64,000 nucleotides of DNA from Sporosarcina quadrami (GCF_014836615.1 NZ_JACSQN010000004.1:1-64000), one strand, 5' to 3'; positions 24,515-34,157 are shown, counted from the first letter of the stretch. A program made the numbers and translations. Notes: generated by a model from the sequence alone, not told the origin.

Positions 24515-24810
24515 GCATTTACAGACCTCCTAATTGACCGTTCTCCTCATTTTCGCGCTCCGACGGGCATTTACAGGTCTCCTTATTAACTGTTCTCCTC
24601 GTTTTCACGCTTCAACGGGCATTTACAGACCTCCTAATTGACCGTTCTCTTCGTTTTCGCGCTCCGACTGGCATTTACAGACCTCCTTATTGACCGTTCT
24701 CCGCGTTTTCGCGCTCCGACGGGCATTTACAGACCTCCTAATTGACCGTTCTTCGCGTTTTCACGCTCCAACGGGCATTTACAGACTCCTTATTTGACCG
24801 CACGCCGCAT
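24515..24810. repeat. 52-bp tandem array, six units
   Basis: GCATTTACAG begins at 24515, 24567, 24619, 24671, 24723 and 24775, every step exactly 52 bp; the last unit is partial. Units contain GCATTTACAGACCTCC, TAATTGACCGTTCTCC and GTTTTCGCGCTCCGACGG, with about 5-10% divergence. All units are in direct orientation. It lies just downstream of the RDD gene's terminator. Confidence 0.92.
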
Positions 24811-24828
24811 TTCTACAAGCCTACGCTC

Positions 24829-24870
24829 AAAAAAACAGCACACTTCTGCCAAACTGGCAGATGTATGCTG
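24829..24870 (-). terminator. Strong terminator of the RDD gene
   Basis: On the minus strand CAGCATACATCTGCCA, loop GTT, TGGCAGAAGTGTGCTG form a long stem with two mismatches, followed by seven T. It starts 15 bases past the stop codon at 24885. Confidence 0.85.
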
Positions 24871-24884
24871 AACTGATGACATAT

Positions 24885-25301
24885 TTAATTTTTAATAACC
24901 CATGTGCCTGCAATGTAATCATGCAAGCCTCGCTTCTCAGGCGTTATGCCGACCATGATATAGCCAATGTAAAAGATCCCTGACAGCATGTAGCTCAGAA
25001 AACGTCCGAACGATCTGCCTGCTGAGATTCTGTTTCCTTCTGCATCGACTACTCGCAAATTGAGAAGTCTCTTTCCAACGGTCCCTTGCATTCTGGAACT
25101 TGTTGTCAGCGTGTAATATAGTGCAACAAGAACAATATTAGTAAGAATGAGTACGATAAGCACGCCAACAATTACACCTTCTGAATCCGTTACGAGCAGC
25201 ATCATCTGAAGCACAAAGTTGATAATGAATAATGGAATGAACAACACGATACTATCGATGATATTCGCAAGAACACGAATCCAAAAACCTGCATAAAGCA
25301 T
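24885..25301 (-). CDS. RDD family membrane protein
   Basis: 138 residues with the RDD signature: FWIRVLANIIDSIVLFIPLF in TM1 (Arg and Asp conserved), then GTVGKRLLNLRVVDAEGNRIS and a C-terminal helix with RFLSYMLSGIFYIGYIMVG and PEKRGLHDYIAGTWVI. Three transmembrane helices. The family is broad; some members are Na+ or drug antiporters, most are uncharacterised. It lies between paralogues A and B of the duplicated membrane-protein family, same strand, which hints at functional association, but terminators separate the units. Confidence 0.9.
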   Translation of the reverse strand: MLYAGFWIRVLANIIDSIVLFIPLFIINFVLQMMLLVTDSEGVIVGVLIVLILTNIVLVALYYTLTTSSRMQGTVGKRLLNLRVVDAEGNRISAGRSFGRFLSYMLSGIFYIGYIMVGITPEKRGLHDYIAGTWVIKN

Positions 25302-25426
25302 ATAACTTCCTCCTTCCCCTCTATAAATCTATGCGTTTCACAGACTTCTATATGTTGATGAAACACCAACGTCTTCCATCATATCGCAACAGATTCACTT
25401 TGTAAAAAGGAGACATCCACGTACCC

Positions 25427-25993
25427 CTATCCTCTCTTATACTCAATCCCATCATCCTCAAACTTCTGCTCAATCTTTTTTCGCCATGCTTTCATTTCCT
25501 CGTTATTCGAAAGCGTCATACGATTACCATCCTGGAAATGAAAATCGAATTTTGACGTACCCTCTTTAATAGGAACTTCGCGGAAGACGACTTTGTCGAT
25601 ATCATCCCACGTATATTCATACGTTTCCGACCAGATAGATTTCTTGAACGCAAGCGTATCCCAACCCAATCGTGCGAACCTTTGAGACGCATCCACAAAG
25701 CAAAAAACAGCCAACAAAACAATGACTGCACTAATCAGTTTAGCTTTTTTACTCACCCTTAAGAAACTCAACAAGAAAAATGTGACGGTAAGTAGCAACA
25801 AGCCGATTCCATACGTCACATAGGCTGATTGTGGTATTTGCAGCAATATAGTGGATGGCGTCTCATGCAACGTCTTCGCCACCATCATTGGCGTCACAAT
25901 CAGAAGTATAGGAAACAATGCGAATGATCCCATTCCCATGGCTAAAAATGTATGACTCGAATCTAACTGGTGTAACCCTTGCTTCATTGCCAT
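25427..25993 (-). CDS. Paralogous membrane protein B (188 aa)
   Basis: 188 residues from the ATG at 25993, where GGGAGG is correctly spaced. It is collinear with paralogue A over its full length (MKQGLHQLDSSHTFLAMG, FCFVDASQRFARLGWD, IDKVVFREVPIKEG, FDFHFQDGNRMTLSNNEE, DDGIEYKRG). Same three-helix plus soluble-domain plan. The shared VDASQR motif at the end of the third helix is strongly conserved. Function unknown. Confidence 0.82.
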   Translation of the reverse strand: MAMKQGLHQLDSSHTFLAMGMGSFALFPILLIVTPMMVAKTLHETPSTILLQIPQSAYVTYGIGLLLLTVTFFLLSFLRVSKKAKLISAVIVLLAVFCFVDASQRFARLGWDTLAFKKSIWSETYEYTWDDIDKVVFREVPIKEGTSKFDFHFQDGNRMTLSNNEEMKAWRKKIEQKFEDDGIEYKRG

Positions 25994-26056
25994 TCTCTTG
26001 CCTCCCACACACAGGTATCCTAATAAAACCAACAATCCGCGGAACTACTTTCATAA

Positions 26057-26656
26057 TTAAGAATTTGATAAACCATTAAATGCAGGAGTTATCCCTTTCC
26101 GATATGCCACGCCGTTTTCATCCATTTTCCGTTGAATGATATTTCTCCAACCTTGCACAATGACGCTATCTGCAACAGTTGCAACGTTACCATCTCTAAA
26201 ACGAAATTCGTAATTTGAGTAGCTGCGATCCTTATCTGTATGATGATAGACAACTTCCTCGAGATCTTTCCAGTCGTATACGTGTTTTTGCGACCAGAGT
26301 GAATCTCTCACAATAATCGAATCCAATCCCACCCTTGAATACCGTTGCGTACCGTCAGCAATGCATAAAATGGACACTACTAATATCGCACAACCAACAA
26401 GCTTCCCTTTAGTACTCCCTCTGAATAAAAATTGCGATATACATGCACAAGCAAATAGCAAATAACCTATTGTATATAGGACATATGCTATTTTTGGTAA
26501 CTGCACAAACAGTGTGAAAGGGACTTCATGTAATGTCATCGTAGTCATCGGGACGAGTAAAAATAACCAAATGGGAGAAAGGAACAGTAACATCATTCCC
26601 CATCCTAATGACGTGTGATACCATTCAAGTTTATGTAACCCTTTTTGCATCTGCAT
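26057..26656 (-). CDS. Paralogous membrane protein C (199 aa), more divergent
   Basis: 199 residues. Same layout as A and B, with QKGLHKLEWYHTSLGWG, CIADGTQRYSRVGLD, LEEVVYHHTDKDRS and FRFRDGNVATVADS, but only moderately similar, and with a unique tail (ITPAFNGLSNS) after the YRKG end motif. It is the most upstream member of the cluster and about 60 bases before B, so B and C may be cotranscribed. Function unknown. Confidence 0.8.
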   Translation of the reverse strand: MQMQKGLHKLEWYHTSLGWGMMLLFLSPIWLFLLVPMTTMTLHEVPFTLFVQLPKIAYVLYTIGYLLFACACISQFLFRGSTKGKLVGCAILVVSILCIADGTQRYSRVGLDSIIVRDSLWSQKHVYDWKDLEEVVYHHTDKDRSYSNYEFRFRDGNVATVADSVIVQGWRNIIQRKMDENGVAYRKGITPAFNGLSNS

Positions 26657-26770
26657 TTCCTTACCTCCTCGAGCTCTATTATTAATATGATAGATTAAGA
26701 TTTCATTATAGTCAATTAATTTTAAACAATAGAAAAAAAGACCTTACCAGTAGGCAAAGTCCATTATCTT

Positions 26771-28228
26771 TCACGTTCCACAATACGTATTATAAGGAAT
26801 TTCAGGATCGGCAGGTGCTATAAAGGATTTCTGCTCAAGCGTATAGGCATATGGGTCTTTTAATACGTCCAGCAACTTTTCCATCACCGTCATATCCCCT
26901 TTGACAGCAGCATCCAACGCCTCTTCCACTCGGTGATTACGCGGGATGATGTTCGGGTTGTTTTTTTTCATGAATGCTAGAACGTCATCCATGGACTTGC
27001 CTTGTCTCGTAAGCCGCGCATCCCAACGTGATTTCCATTCCATGAATTCCGGTGTGTTGCTCATCGGTAACTCGTCCAACTGACCGAGCGTCAATGCACG
27101 GAATGTATTCGTATAATCCGATTCGTTCACTTTCATCAGCTGCAATAAATCTTTCACAAGTTTTACATCTAACTCCTCTGCATCAAAGAGACCGAGTTTC
27201 CCACGCATACCGGCCAACCAATGATCATGGAACAGCTTGCCGAATTTAGCGAGCGACTGTTGCGCAATGTCTACAGCTTTTTCTTTATCATCGTTAAATA
27301 ATGGCAACAGTGTTTCAGCAAATCGCGCAAGATTCCATTCGGCGATGCCGGGTTGATTGCCGTAGGCGTAGCGGGCTTGACGGTCTATTGAACTGAAAAC
27401 GGTGGCGGGATCGTACGTATCCATGAACGCGCACGGCCCGTAATCGATTGTTTCACCGCTGATTGCCATATTATCCGTATTCATGACGCCGTGGATGAAA
27501 CCGTTCAACTGCCACTTCGCGATTAAATACGCCTGGCGCTCCATGACACTTTCGAGCAACGCTACGTATTTATCAGTAACGAGCGCAAGATCCGGGTAAT
27601 GCCGCTCAATCGTATAATCCGCAAGCGTGCACAAATCTTCTACGACTTGCCGTGCCGCCGCGTATTGGAATGTACCAACTCGGATATGACTCGATGCGAC
27701 TCTCGTCAGCACTGCCCCTTCAAGTGTCTCTTCACGAAACACAGGCGAGCCTGTCGTGACGACAGCTAAACTGCGTGTCGTCGGAATGCCAAGACCGTGC
27801 ATCGCTTCACTCATGATGAACTCTCGCAACATCGGCCCAAGCCCTGCGCGTCCATCGCCACCACGTGAAAAGGGTGTGGGTCCGGACCCTTTCAACTGGA
27901 TGTCAACACGTCTGCCGTCGGGCGTCAGGTGTTCACCGAGCAGTATCGCGCGGCCGTCCCCAAGCATCGTGAAGTTGCCGAACTGATGACCCGTATAGGC
28001 CTGGGCAATCGGTTCAGCCCCTTCCGGCATGCGGTTGCCCGCGAGCATTTCAAGTCCTTCAACATTTTCAAGCGCTTGCACATCGAGTCCAAGTGATTGT
28101 GCAAGCTCATGATTGAATGCAATCAGTTCCGGTTCAGGTGCTTCTTCCGGCAAGGCGTTCGCAAAGAACACTTCCGGTAAACGTACATAGCTGTTGTCGA
28201 ATTGCCATCCAAATTGATCCTTCATCAT
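26771..28228 (-). CDS. selO: Protein adenylyltransferase SelO (YdiU/UPF0061)
   Basis: 485 residues. SelO is a pseudokinase-fold enzyme that transfers AMP from ATP to Ser/Thr/Tyr of redox proteins. Visible landmarks: [56 protein letters not shown] (the flipped ATP site with catalytic K and R), and [24 protein letters not shown] (the DN and metal Asp). The C-terminus ends YCGT, shorter than the CSS or Sec tail of some members. The ATG at 28228 follows AAAGGAG. It lies 59 bases after crtO on the same strand, so read-through from the carotenoid operon is possible. Confidence 0.95.
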   Translation of the reverse strand: MMKDQFGWQFDNSYVRLPEVFFANALPEEAPEPELIAFNHELAQSLGLDVQALENVEGLEMLAGNRMPEGAEPIAQAYTGHQFGNFTMLGDGRAILLGEHLTPDGRRVDIQLKGSGPTPFSRGGDGRAGLGPMLREFIMSEAMHGLGIPTTRSLAVVTTGSPVFREETLEGAVLTRVASSHIRVGTFQYAAARQVVEDLCTLADYTIERHYPDLALVTDKYVALLESVMERQAYLIAKWQLNGFIHGVMNTDNMAISGETIDYGPCAFMDTYDPATVFSSIDRQARYAYGNQPGIAEWNLARFAETLLPLFNDDKEKAVDIAQQSLAKFGKLFHDHWLAGMRGKLGLFDAEELDVKLVKDLLQLMKVNESDYTNTFRALTLGQLDELPMSNTPEFMEWKSRWDARLTRQGKSMDDVLAFMKKNNPNIIPRNHRVEEALDAAVKGDMTVMEKLLDVLKDPYAYTLEQKSFIAPADPEIPYNTYCGT

Positions 28229-28287
28229 CGTAACCGCTCCTTTATACACGCTATTGCAACCAAGTGTACACTACATGCACGATGTAT

Positions 28288-28800
28288 TCACGTCTCACAA
28301 TCCCTTCGCGTATTCCCCACCAATTCTACATTGATGAGCCGTTCAAGGCGCGGCCTGTTGAACCGTTGAATGATAATGAGTGGGATATTGAAAAGGACTG
28401 CATATCCGACATTAATCCATGCCGCCCAAATTGGGTTCCAAAGGAAAAATAGCACACTCGGCACGATGGTCAGCCAATGGACGAATTCTGCCCGGCGAGA
28501 TTCTAGCAGGAATAAACTCAGGGATGTCCGATCCCGTCCATGCAGCATCCTTTTGTCGTATCCGCTGCGGATGAACAGCGTTCCATCTGGGATGTAACCT
28601 TTCCACTTCTTCACTTTGAACAGTCGTTGCCATATACGGCCTTCCTGCTCCCAATCAAACTGTCTGAACAGCCAATCATTGCGGACGAACCAATACACCG
28701 GAATGCGCTGGATGACAATGGAAATAACCAGATGCAATAATAGCCACACCACCGCATCCAGTAAGGCTATCCATAATAGAGGCAATTCAACAAACGGCAT
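28288..28800 (-). CDS. crtO: Glycosyl-4,4'-diaponeurosporenoate acyltransferase
   Basis: 170 residues, membrane-bound, the last step of staphyloxanthin-type synthesis: acylation of the sugar C6 hydroxyl. Hydrophobic helices lie near residues 7-30 and 108-150. Family landmarks are WLFRQFDWEQEGRIWQRLF, KVKKWKGYIPDGTLF, the FLLESRRAEFVHW motif and NIPLIIIQRFNRPRL, closely matching S. aureus CrtO. The ATG at 28800 has GGAGG seven bases upstream. It is the fifth gene of the crt operon, 73 bases after crtQ. The acyl chain and sugar cannot be read from sequence. Confidence 0.9.
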   Translation of the reverse strand: MPFVELPLLWIALLDAVVWLLLHLVISIVIQRIPVYWFVRNDWLFRQFDWEQEGRIWQRLFKVKKWKGYIPDGTLFIRSGYDKRMLHGRDRTSLSLFLLESRRAEFVHWLTIVPSVLFFLWNPIWAAWINVGYAVLFNIPLIIIQRFNRPRLERLINVELVGNTRRDCET

Positions 28801-28873
28801 GCCGGCACCTCCAATCTTTCCTAGGAATTCCATATAGCCTAGGCAACTGACTTTCTAAGTTCCTAAAATATGA

Positions 28874-29998
28874 TCACACCTCAATATCCCGACCCCGCCA
28901 CGTCACGCGTTTACGCCGTTTGGACAAATAAATGGAATATAAAAAGACGAGTATGAAGAAGATGAACAATAGCGGAAAGAGCGGAATCGTCCACATCGCA
29001 AAATCACCTGTTTTCCGCACTGAACGCGCTACGCCGAACATATAGGCAGCATATACAACTACGGCAACCGCAAGTTGGATCCATGATTCAGTCATCACTG
29101 GAAACAGGAACAATAGCGGACTCAACGTGCCACCGACAATCCACAAATTTATAAGCAGCATGACGAATGGATGCGTAGAGACCGATCCTGATGCCATACT
29201 TTTCGAGTAGCCCTGTACCAATTGTTTGAACCCTTCCGGATACATGCGCAACCATGCCGTTCCGCGACCGCTAATACATCTGACGGGCAAGGCTTTAGCC
29301 TGGAATTCATGGCCGAGCGCCAGGTCGTCCATGACAGCACCTCTTACAGCAGCATGTCCACCGACTTTCATATATTCGTCCTTCGCGCATAGCATGCACG
29401 GACCGAATGATCCTGCACTTTTGAGCAAATCCCCTTTAATCGTAAAAACATTCATCCCCGCCATCACAACAACAGGAAATATGGAGGCCATTTGTTCATA
29501 CCAATGCTCAGGCCTGTGATCGGGCTGCAGCGACAAGATTCCCGTTCCTCCGGCCGCTTCGAAATTTGTGATGTACGAAACTAAACTGTCCCGGTCTTCA
29601 AACACTGTATCGGCATCCATGAATAACAACAAATCCCCAGTCGCCGCTACTGCACCGGTCCAACAAGCTGACGACTTGCCGATCCAGCCTTTATTAAACT
29701 GTTCATTGGGTAATACGCGCGCACCATATGAATAGGCGATTTCCGCTGTTCGATCGGTAGAATCATCGTCTACGACAATCGTTTCCACCTCGATATCCTT
29801 CTGCATGACAATCGATTCAAGCAACGGTGCAAGCCGCTTTTCTTCGTTACGCGCTGGAATGATGATCGTTATAGAAGAACGGACAGCATCCGTCCTCCGA
29901 ACTTCGCTGTCTAAGACGGGCACTCTCCATAGGACAATAATTCCGCATGCCAATCCAATGATCGTAAGGACTATACCTATTGCAAACAGGATGAACAT
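28874..29998 (-). CDS. crtQ: 4,4'-diaponeurosporenoate glycosyltransferase (GT2)
   Basis: 374 residues. N-terminal membrane helix, then a GT2 catalytic domain: ITIIIPARNEEKRLAPLLES, VDDDSTDRTAEIA, DxD in LLFMDADTVF, acceptor region PCMLCAKDEYMKVGGH and QxxRW-like RMYPEGFKQL. Three C-terminal helices follow. CrtQ glucosylates the carboxylate of the C30 carotenoid acid at the cytoplasmic membrane. The ATG at 29998 follows AGAAGGGG. Fourth gene of the crt operon, 30 bases after crtP. Confidence 0.92.
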   Translation of the reverse strand: MFILFAIGIVLTIIGLACGIIVLWRVPVLDSEVRRTDAVRSSITIIIPARNEEKRLAPLLESIVMQKDIEVETIVVDDDSTDRTAEIAYSYGARVLPNEQFNKGWIGKSSACWTGAVAATGDLLLFMDADTVFEDRDSLVSYITNFEAAGGTGILSLQPDHRPEHWYEQMASIFPVVVMAGMNVFTIKGDLLKSAGSFGPCMLCAKDEYMKVGGHAAVRGAVMDDLALGHEFQAKALPVRCISGRGTAWLRMYPEGFKQLVQGYSKSMASGSVSTHPFVMLLINLWIVGGTLSPLLFLFPVMTESWIQLAVAVVVYAAYMFGVARSVRKTGDFAMWTIPLFPLLFIFFILVFLYSIYLSKRRKRVTWRGRDIEV

Positions 29999-30028
29999 GG
30001 ATGACACCCCTTCTGATTTCAGTCCTGA

Positions 30029-31534
30029 TTATTTCCTTTTCAATAACCCGTCCCGTTTCAAAATTGCTTTGCAAACCTGTTGACCGCTTAACGTCACCAT
30101 GGGCATGCCTCCGCCCGGATTCACAGTTCCTCCGACGAAATACAGATTATCAAATCGGTCGCTATGCTTTTTATGCTTAAAGCCTTTGTTTTTCTTCTTA
30201 TCGGATAACGTCCCGTAAATGGACCCACGATGTGAGCCATACGTCCGCTCGATATCATGGGGCGTCCACACATCTCTTGTGACGATATTGGCACGCAAAT
30301 CGGTTAATCCCATCCGTTCAAGCTTATCAAGAACACGCTCTTCCAGCTGCGCATAATCCGCTGCGGTAAATGGCTGATCTTGGATATGCGGGATATGAGG
30401 AAGGATCTTCAGGTTCTCATGTCCAGCAGGTGCTTGGGATGGATCGGTTTTGTTCGCATTGACTAGATAGATTGTCGGGTCATCAGGCAATGTATGCTGT
30501 TGGAATACTTTGTCCATCTGTGCTTTCAAATCTTCCGAGAAGAAGAAGTTATGGTGATTAAGTTGCGGATACAGCTTCTTCACCCCCACGTGCAGAACAA
30601 GTCCCGAACTTGACGGTTCGAATTTCTTTTCGAGCTTGTCAATTTCCGATTGATCGGTATCGACCATTTTATCGTAGAACGGAATGACTTCCATATTGGA
30701 AATGTAATAATCAGCCCTCACAACAGAACCGTCCGATAGCTCAACGCCCGTCAATTGCCCCTTACGGCTTAGCGCTCTCGTCACTTCTACACCCGTATGC
30801 AAAGAGACGCCGGACTCTTTCGCAAGTGTATGCAGTGCATCCGCAAGCCGGTGCATCCCACCCGGCACATACCAGCAACCTTGTGCGTGTTGCATATAGA
30901 TCATCATATTAAGGACGGCAGGCGCATCATATGGCGATGAACCGACGTACTTAATAAAATAGGAGAGCATCGTGCGCAAATGTGGATTGCTGATTCGTTT
31001 GCTGATCGCTTCAAACATCGTCGAATTCAAATCGAAACCTTTAAGGGACGCAAAGACGCCATGATGCTTGATCACTTGTGATGTCGTATCGAGACCCTCT
31101 TTGAAATAGCCTTCATCAGTCATTTCATATAGCTCTTGTGCGTAGCGCAAAAAAGCGGCATATTCTTTCATATCCCGTTTGGACAGATGGGGGTTCTCCG
31201 TTGCCATCTTGTCGAGATCGCCATACAAATCAAGCACTGCACCGTCAGGAAAAAAGGAACGCCATTCCCGGTCCAGCCGAACAATCTGCACATAATCCTG
31301 CATCCGTTTGCCACTTCCCGCAAAAAGCCGTTCGAATATATGGGGCATCGTCAAAATAGACGGCCCTAAGTCGAACCCGAAGCCATCCTGTTCTAGGCGA
31401 TTTAACTTACCGCCGAGATGTCCATTCTTTTCATACAATGAAACTGCATAACCTCGTTGCGCCAGCGAGATCGCAGCAGAAAGTCCACCCAATCCGCCGC
31501 CGATAACAATAGTCGTTCTCTTATTCCGTGACAT
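30029..31534 (-). CDS. crtP: Diaponeurosporene/diapolycopene oxygenase (CrtP/CrtNb)
   Basis: 501 residues, close to the 497 of S. aureus CrtP. FAD-binding motif [19 protein letters not shown], then [20 protein letters not shown], and the C-terminal desaturase signature [21 protein letters not shown]. It oxidises the terminal methyl group of C30 carotenes to aldehyde or acid. It is a paralogue of crtN in the same operon; the NPGGG (versus HPGAG in CrtN) ending is the usual distinguishing pattern. The ATG at 31534 follows AGAGGTG. Confidence 0.9.
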   Translation of the reverse strand: MSRNKRTTIVIGGGLGGLSAAISLAQRGYAVSLYEKNGHLGGKLNRLEQDGFGFDLGPSILTMPHIFERLFAGSGKRMQDYVQIVRLDREWRSFFPDGAVLDLYGDLDKMATENPHLSKRDMKEYAAFLRYAQELYEMTDEGYFKEGLDTTSQVIKHHGVFASLKGFDLNSTMFEAISKRISNPHLRTMLSYFIKYVGSSPYDAPAVLNMMIYMQHAQGCWYVPGGMHRLADALHTLAKESGVSLHTGVEVTRALSRKGQLTGVELSDGSVVRADYYISNMEVIPFYDKMVDTDQSEIDKLEKKFEPSSSGLVLHVGVKKLYPQLNHHNFFFSEDLKAQMDKVFQQHTLPDDPTIYLVNANKTDPSQAPAGHENLKILPHIPHIQDQPFTAADYAQLEERVLDKLERMGLTDLRANIVTRDVWTPHDIERTYGSHRGSIYGTLSDKKKNKGFKHKKHSDRFDNLYFVGGTVNPGGGMPMVTLSGQQVCKAILKRDGLLKRK

Positions 31535-31567
31535 GCTTGCACCTCTTTCCGTCATTCAAGGACTCTA

Positions 31568-32431
31568 TCAAAATGAAGCTTCTGCGGCGATTTTCACCAT
31601 TTCCAGCTTCGATACATAATTCTTTTTACGGAAGCAGTCGTAATTATTTTTACGCACACTGTTCAAAATACCCCGGTATACACGAGCTGAAGCAATGACA
31701 GCAAATTTACTGTCTTCATCGAAGCCAGCACTGCTGTCTATAAAATCGGCATATAACTCTTCTGCACGCATAGCGAGTGACTCCCACAAGGCGATGAAAT
31801 TATCTGAAATGATGCCTTTTGACAGCTCGTGTTTTGTATAGCGGAAAGCCGCCATCTCCTGGGTTGGTAGATAAATCCTGTCCTTCTCCAAATGGTCTTC
31901 TCCGATATCACGGAGAATATTCGTAATCTGCATCGCGATGCCCAAGTTCACGGCACTTTGCGTTAAATCCCTATTCGTGCCCGAAGCAATGATCGGCAAC
32001 AGCATCTTGCCGACCGAACCCGCGACATACGCACTGTATTCCTCGAGATCGGTAAGTGTATCCGGTGAGGTGAAATGGATGTCCATGCGCTGTCCTTTCA
32101 ACTGATCAAAGAACGGTTGGATATCCATTTCAAAACGATTGAACACATCACGCAGCGCGCGCCATAACGGCAGGTCCTTTTCCTGTCGCTGTTGAAAACG
32201 ATTTAACTCATCCGTCAAATGATCGAGCGCAACGAGTTGGGAAGCGGATGTCGGATTTTCATCCACACTGTTATCCGCTTGGCGGCAAAATGCATAAATG
32301 GCATAGACCGCGTTCGCTTTTTCTTGCGGTAATGTAGAAAAAGCGTAATAGAAACTCTTGGAATAGTGTTTAATGATGCCTTCACAATACTTATAATCTT
32401 CGACGAGAGAGGGATTTCCATGGATTTGCAT
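31568..32431 (-). CDS. crtM: 4,4'-diapophytoene synthase (dehydrosqualene synthase)
   Basis: 287 residues, the same length as S. aureus CrtM. It condenses two farnesyl diphosphates head-to-head into the C30 precursor. Aspartate-rich motifs are FCRQADNSVDE and NILRDIGEDHLEKDRIYLP; SKSFYYAFSTLP and YVAGSVGKMLLPI are also conserved. The ATG at 32431 follows GAAAGGAG; longer upstream reading overlaps crtN. It starts 13 bases after the crtN stop, so the two are almost certainly translationally linked. Confidence 0.95.
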   Translation of the reverse strand: MQIHGNPSLVEDYKYCEGIIKHYSKSFYYAFSTLPQEKANAVYAIYAFCRQADNSVDENPTSASQLVALDHLTDELNRFQQRQEKDLPLWRALRDVFNRFEMDIQPFFDQLKGQRMDIHFTSPDTLTDLEEYSAYVAGSVGKMLLPIIASGTNRDLTQSAVNLGIAMQITNILRDIGEDHLEKDRIYLPTQEMAAFRYTKHELSKGIISDNFIALWESLAMRAEELYADFIDSSAGFDEDSKFAVIASARVYRGILNSVRKNNYDCFRKKNYVSKLEMVKIAAEASF

Positions 32432-32444
32432 AAACGGGCTCCTT

Positions 32445-33968
32445 TCATCTTGTGTGGAATAGAATTCCTTTATCATCATGAAGCAGTTCTTCTGTCGCGA
32501 TGCGTGCGGACAGCAAAACAATCGGAACGCCTGCACCCGGATGTGTGCTGCTGCCTGTGAAATACAAGTTTTCGCAATGTGTTGCCTTGCTTTGCGGACG
32601 CATATGATTACTTTGACTTAATGTAGGCTGAAGACCGAATGTAGCGCCATTGTAAGCATTGAAACGTTCTTCGAAATCTTTGGGCGTCATGAATGTCTCG
32701 CTGACGATTTCATTCTCCACATTTTCAAAGCCTTTGATCTCTTTAAGGGCGTCGAGCACATAACCTCTGTAATGAGCGATCGTCTCGTCATCCCACTCGT
32801 ACTGAGAACATGACTTATCCGATACCGGCACAAGTATGTACAGGCCATCTTTTGCTTCCGGTGCCAATGAAGGATCCAGTTTCGACCCCATATAGACGTA
32901 GAAAGATGCATTCTCAAGTTTCTCTCCGGCAAATATGCCATCCAGGTTTTCACGCAGATGCTCATTGAAGATGAAGTTGTGTGCAGTTGGTATTTCGTCG
33001 TATTTCCGGTCCATCCCAAGATACATCAAGAAGCATGAACATGAGTATTTCATCTTGTCGATTTTTTTATCTGTATACTTCCCTTTCGCCGACGGCTCTT
33101 TCACAAGGTTTTTCATCGCATATGGGAAGTCGGCATTACACATGACAAAGTCGGATGCTTTGAATTCCCCTTCGATACGGATCCCTTTTGCCTGCCCGTT
33201 TTCAATGACAATTTCGTCTACAGGCGAGTTGTAATGTACTGTACCACCAAGTTCCAGGAACAGCCGTTCAAGCGATTTTGCCATTGTATACATGCCGCCC
33301 TTGATGAACCACACGCCATAGATGAATTCGATCATCGGAATCATCGAATACAGCGAAGGACCACTGTACGGGGACACACCTATGTAGAGCGTTTGGAAAC
33401 TGATCATCTGCTTCAAGCGTTCATTTTTAATATATTTGCTCAGGAACTTGTCTGCATTGTCAAACGTTTTCAATTTCAGACCCTGGCGCAGCATCGACGG
33501 ATTATAGAAATCGGATGCTTTGCGGAATGGCCTTTGTAGAAAATGTTCTTTTGCAACTAGGAATCGCTTATAGATCTCCTGTAAATAGTCCAGGAAGCCT
33601 TGTGCGTCCTCTTCACTGATATCCTCGAACACTTCTATGAGCTTCGTCATTTCGGATGAGATTTCATAATGATCTTCCGGCTTATTGCCAAAGAATACGC
33701 TATACATCGGATCTAAGCGTTCCATCGGGATATAGTCATCGGGATCACGGCCGCATAATTGGAAGATTTCCCGATATAACTCCGGCATCATGACGATTGT
33801 CGGTCCGAGATCGAATGTATACCCATCTTTTTCAATACGATTCATCTTGCCGCCCGCCAATGGTTCCTTTTCATAAAGCTCCACTTCATAACCCGCATGT
33901 TGCAGACGAATGGCGCTTGCAAGACCTGCGACACCCGCTCCGATCACCGTCACTTTTTTCTTCATCAT
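32445..33968 (-). CDS. crtN: 4,4'-diapophytoene desaturase
   Basis: About 507 residues, first gene of the crt operon. FAD motif VIGAGVAGLASAIRLQHAG, GGKMNRIEKDGYTFDLGP, and the C-terminal YFTGSSTHPGAGVPIVLLSAR. It introduces successive double bonds into dehydrosqualene to give the yellow 4,4'-diaponeurosporene. The start is the first of two ATG at 33968, because AGGGGCGG lies just upstream; a longer frame would begin inside the -10 region. The promoter region holds several TTRTACA half-sites expected to bind the CarH-like regulator at 6003. Confidence 0.95.
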   Translation of the reverse strand: MMKKKVTVIGAGVAGLASAIRLQHAGYEVELYEKEPLAGGKMNRIEKDGYTFDLGPTIVMMPELYREIFQLCGRDPDDYIPMERLDPMYSVFFGNKPEDHYEISSEMTKLIEVFEDISEEDAQGFLDYLQEIYKRFLVAKEHFLQRPFRKASDFYNPSMLRQGLKLKTFDNADKFLSKYIKNERLKQMISFQTLYIGVSPYSGPSLYSMIPMIEFIYGVWFIKGGMYTMAKSLERLFLELGGTVHYNSPVDEIVIENGQAKGIRIEGEFKASDFVMCNADFPYAMKNLVKEPSAKGKYTDKKIDKMKYSCSCFLMYLGMDRKYDEIPTAHNFIFNEHLRENLDGIFAGEKLENASFYVYMGSKLDPSLAPEAKDGLYILVPVSDKSCSQYEWDDETIAHYRGYVLDALKEIKGFENVENEIVSETFMTPKDFEERFNAYNGATFGLQPTLSQSNHMRPQSKATHCENLYFTGSSTHPGAGVPIVLLSARIATEELLHDDKGILFHTR

Positions 33969-33990
33969 TTTACCGCCCCTAATCTCTATC

Positions 33991-34073
33991 ATTATACAAA
34001 ACATTGTACAAGTTTACTTTTATTTTGTAATTACCCGTATTAAGAAGAAATAACCTTATACAATGGTTATACA
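33991..34073 (-). promoter_or_regulatory. crt operon promoter and CarH-like half-sites
   Basis: Minus-strand TATAAT (33996-33991) lies 23 bases before the crtN ATG; the -35 is weak. Overlapping it are TTATACA (33992-33998) and TTGTACA (34004-34010), 12 bp apart on the + strand. Further upstream TTATACA occurs at 34056-34062 and 34067-34073, a direct repeat of exactly 11 bp (TTATACAATGG, TTATACATGAT). The same word occurs in the hemAT and carH promoters. Confidence 0.6.
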
Positions 34074-34127
34074 TGATTTTTATTTTTCTGACAAGCCTTA
34101 AAGCGAAAATAACGTGAAATAAATATG

Positions 34128-34157
34128 AAAAGCACCCCTATTTTTACATTGGGGTGC
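34128..34157 (-). terminator. Terminator overlapping the end of the deacetylase gene
   Basis: GCACCCC (34132-34138) and GGGGTGC (34151-34157). The upstream arm lies within the last codons of the deacetylase, and TTTTCATATTT follows on the minus strand. Confidence 0.75.

Larger units (their letters stand above)
24399..24884. other. Intergenic region carrying the 52-bp array
   Basis: About 485 bp separate paralogue A from the RDD gene. The content is the 52-bp tandem array (24515-24810) and the RDD-gene terminator (24829-24870). I see no gene; the array period is not a multiple of three, so continuous coding through it is unlikely. Confidence 0.6.
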
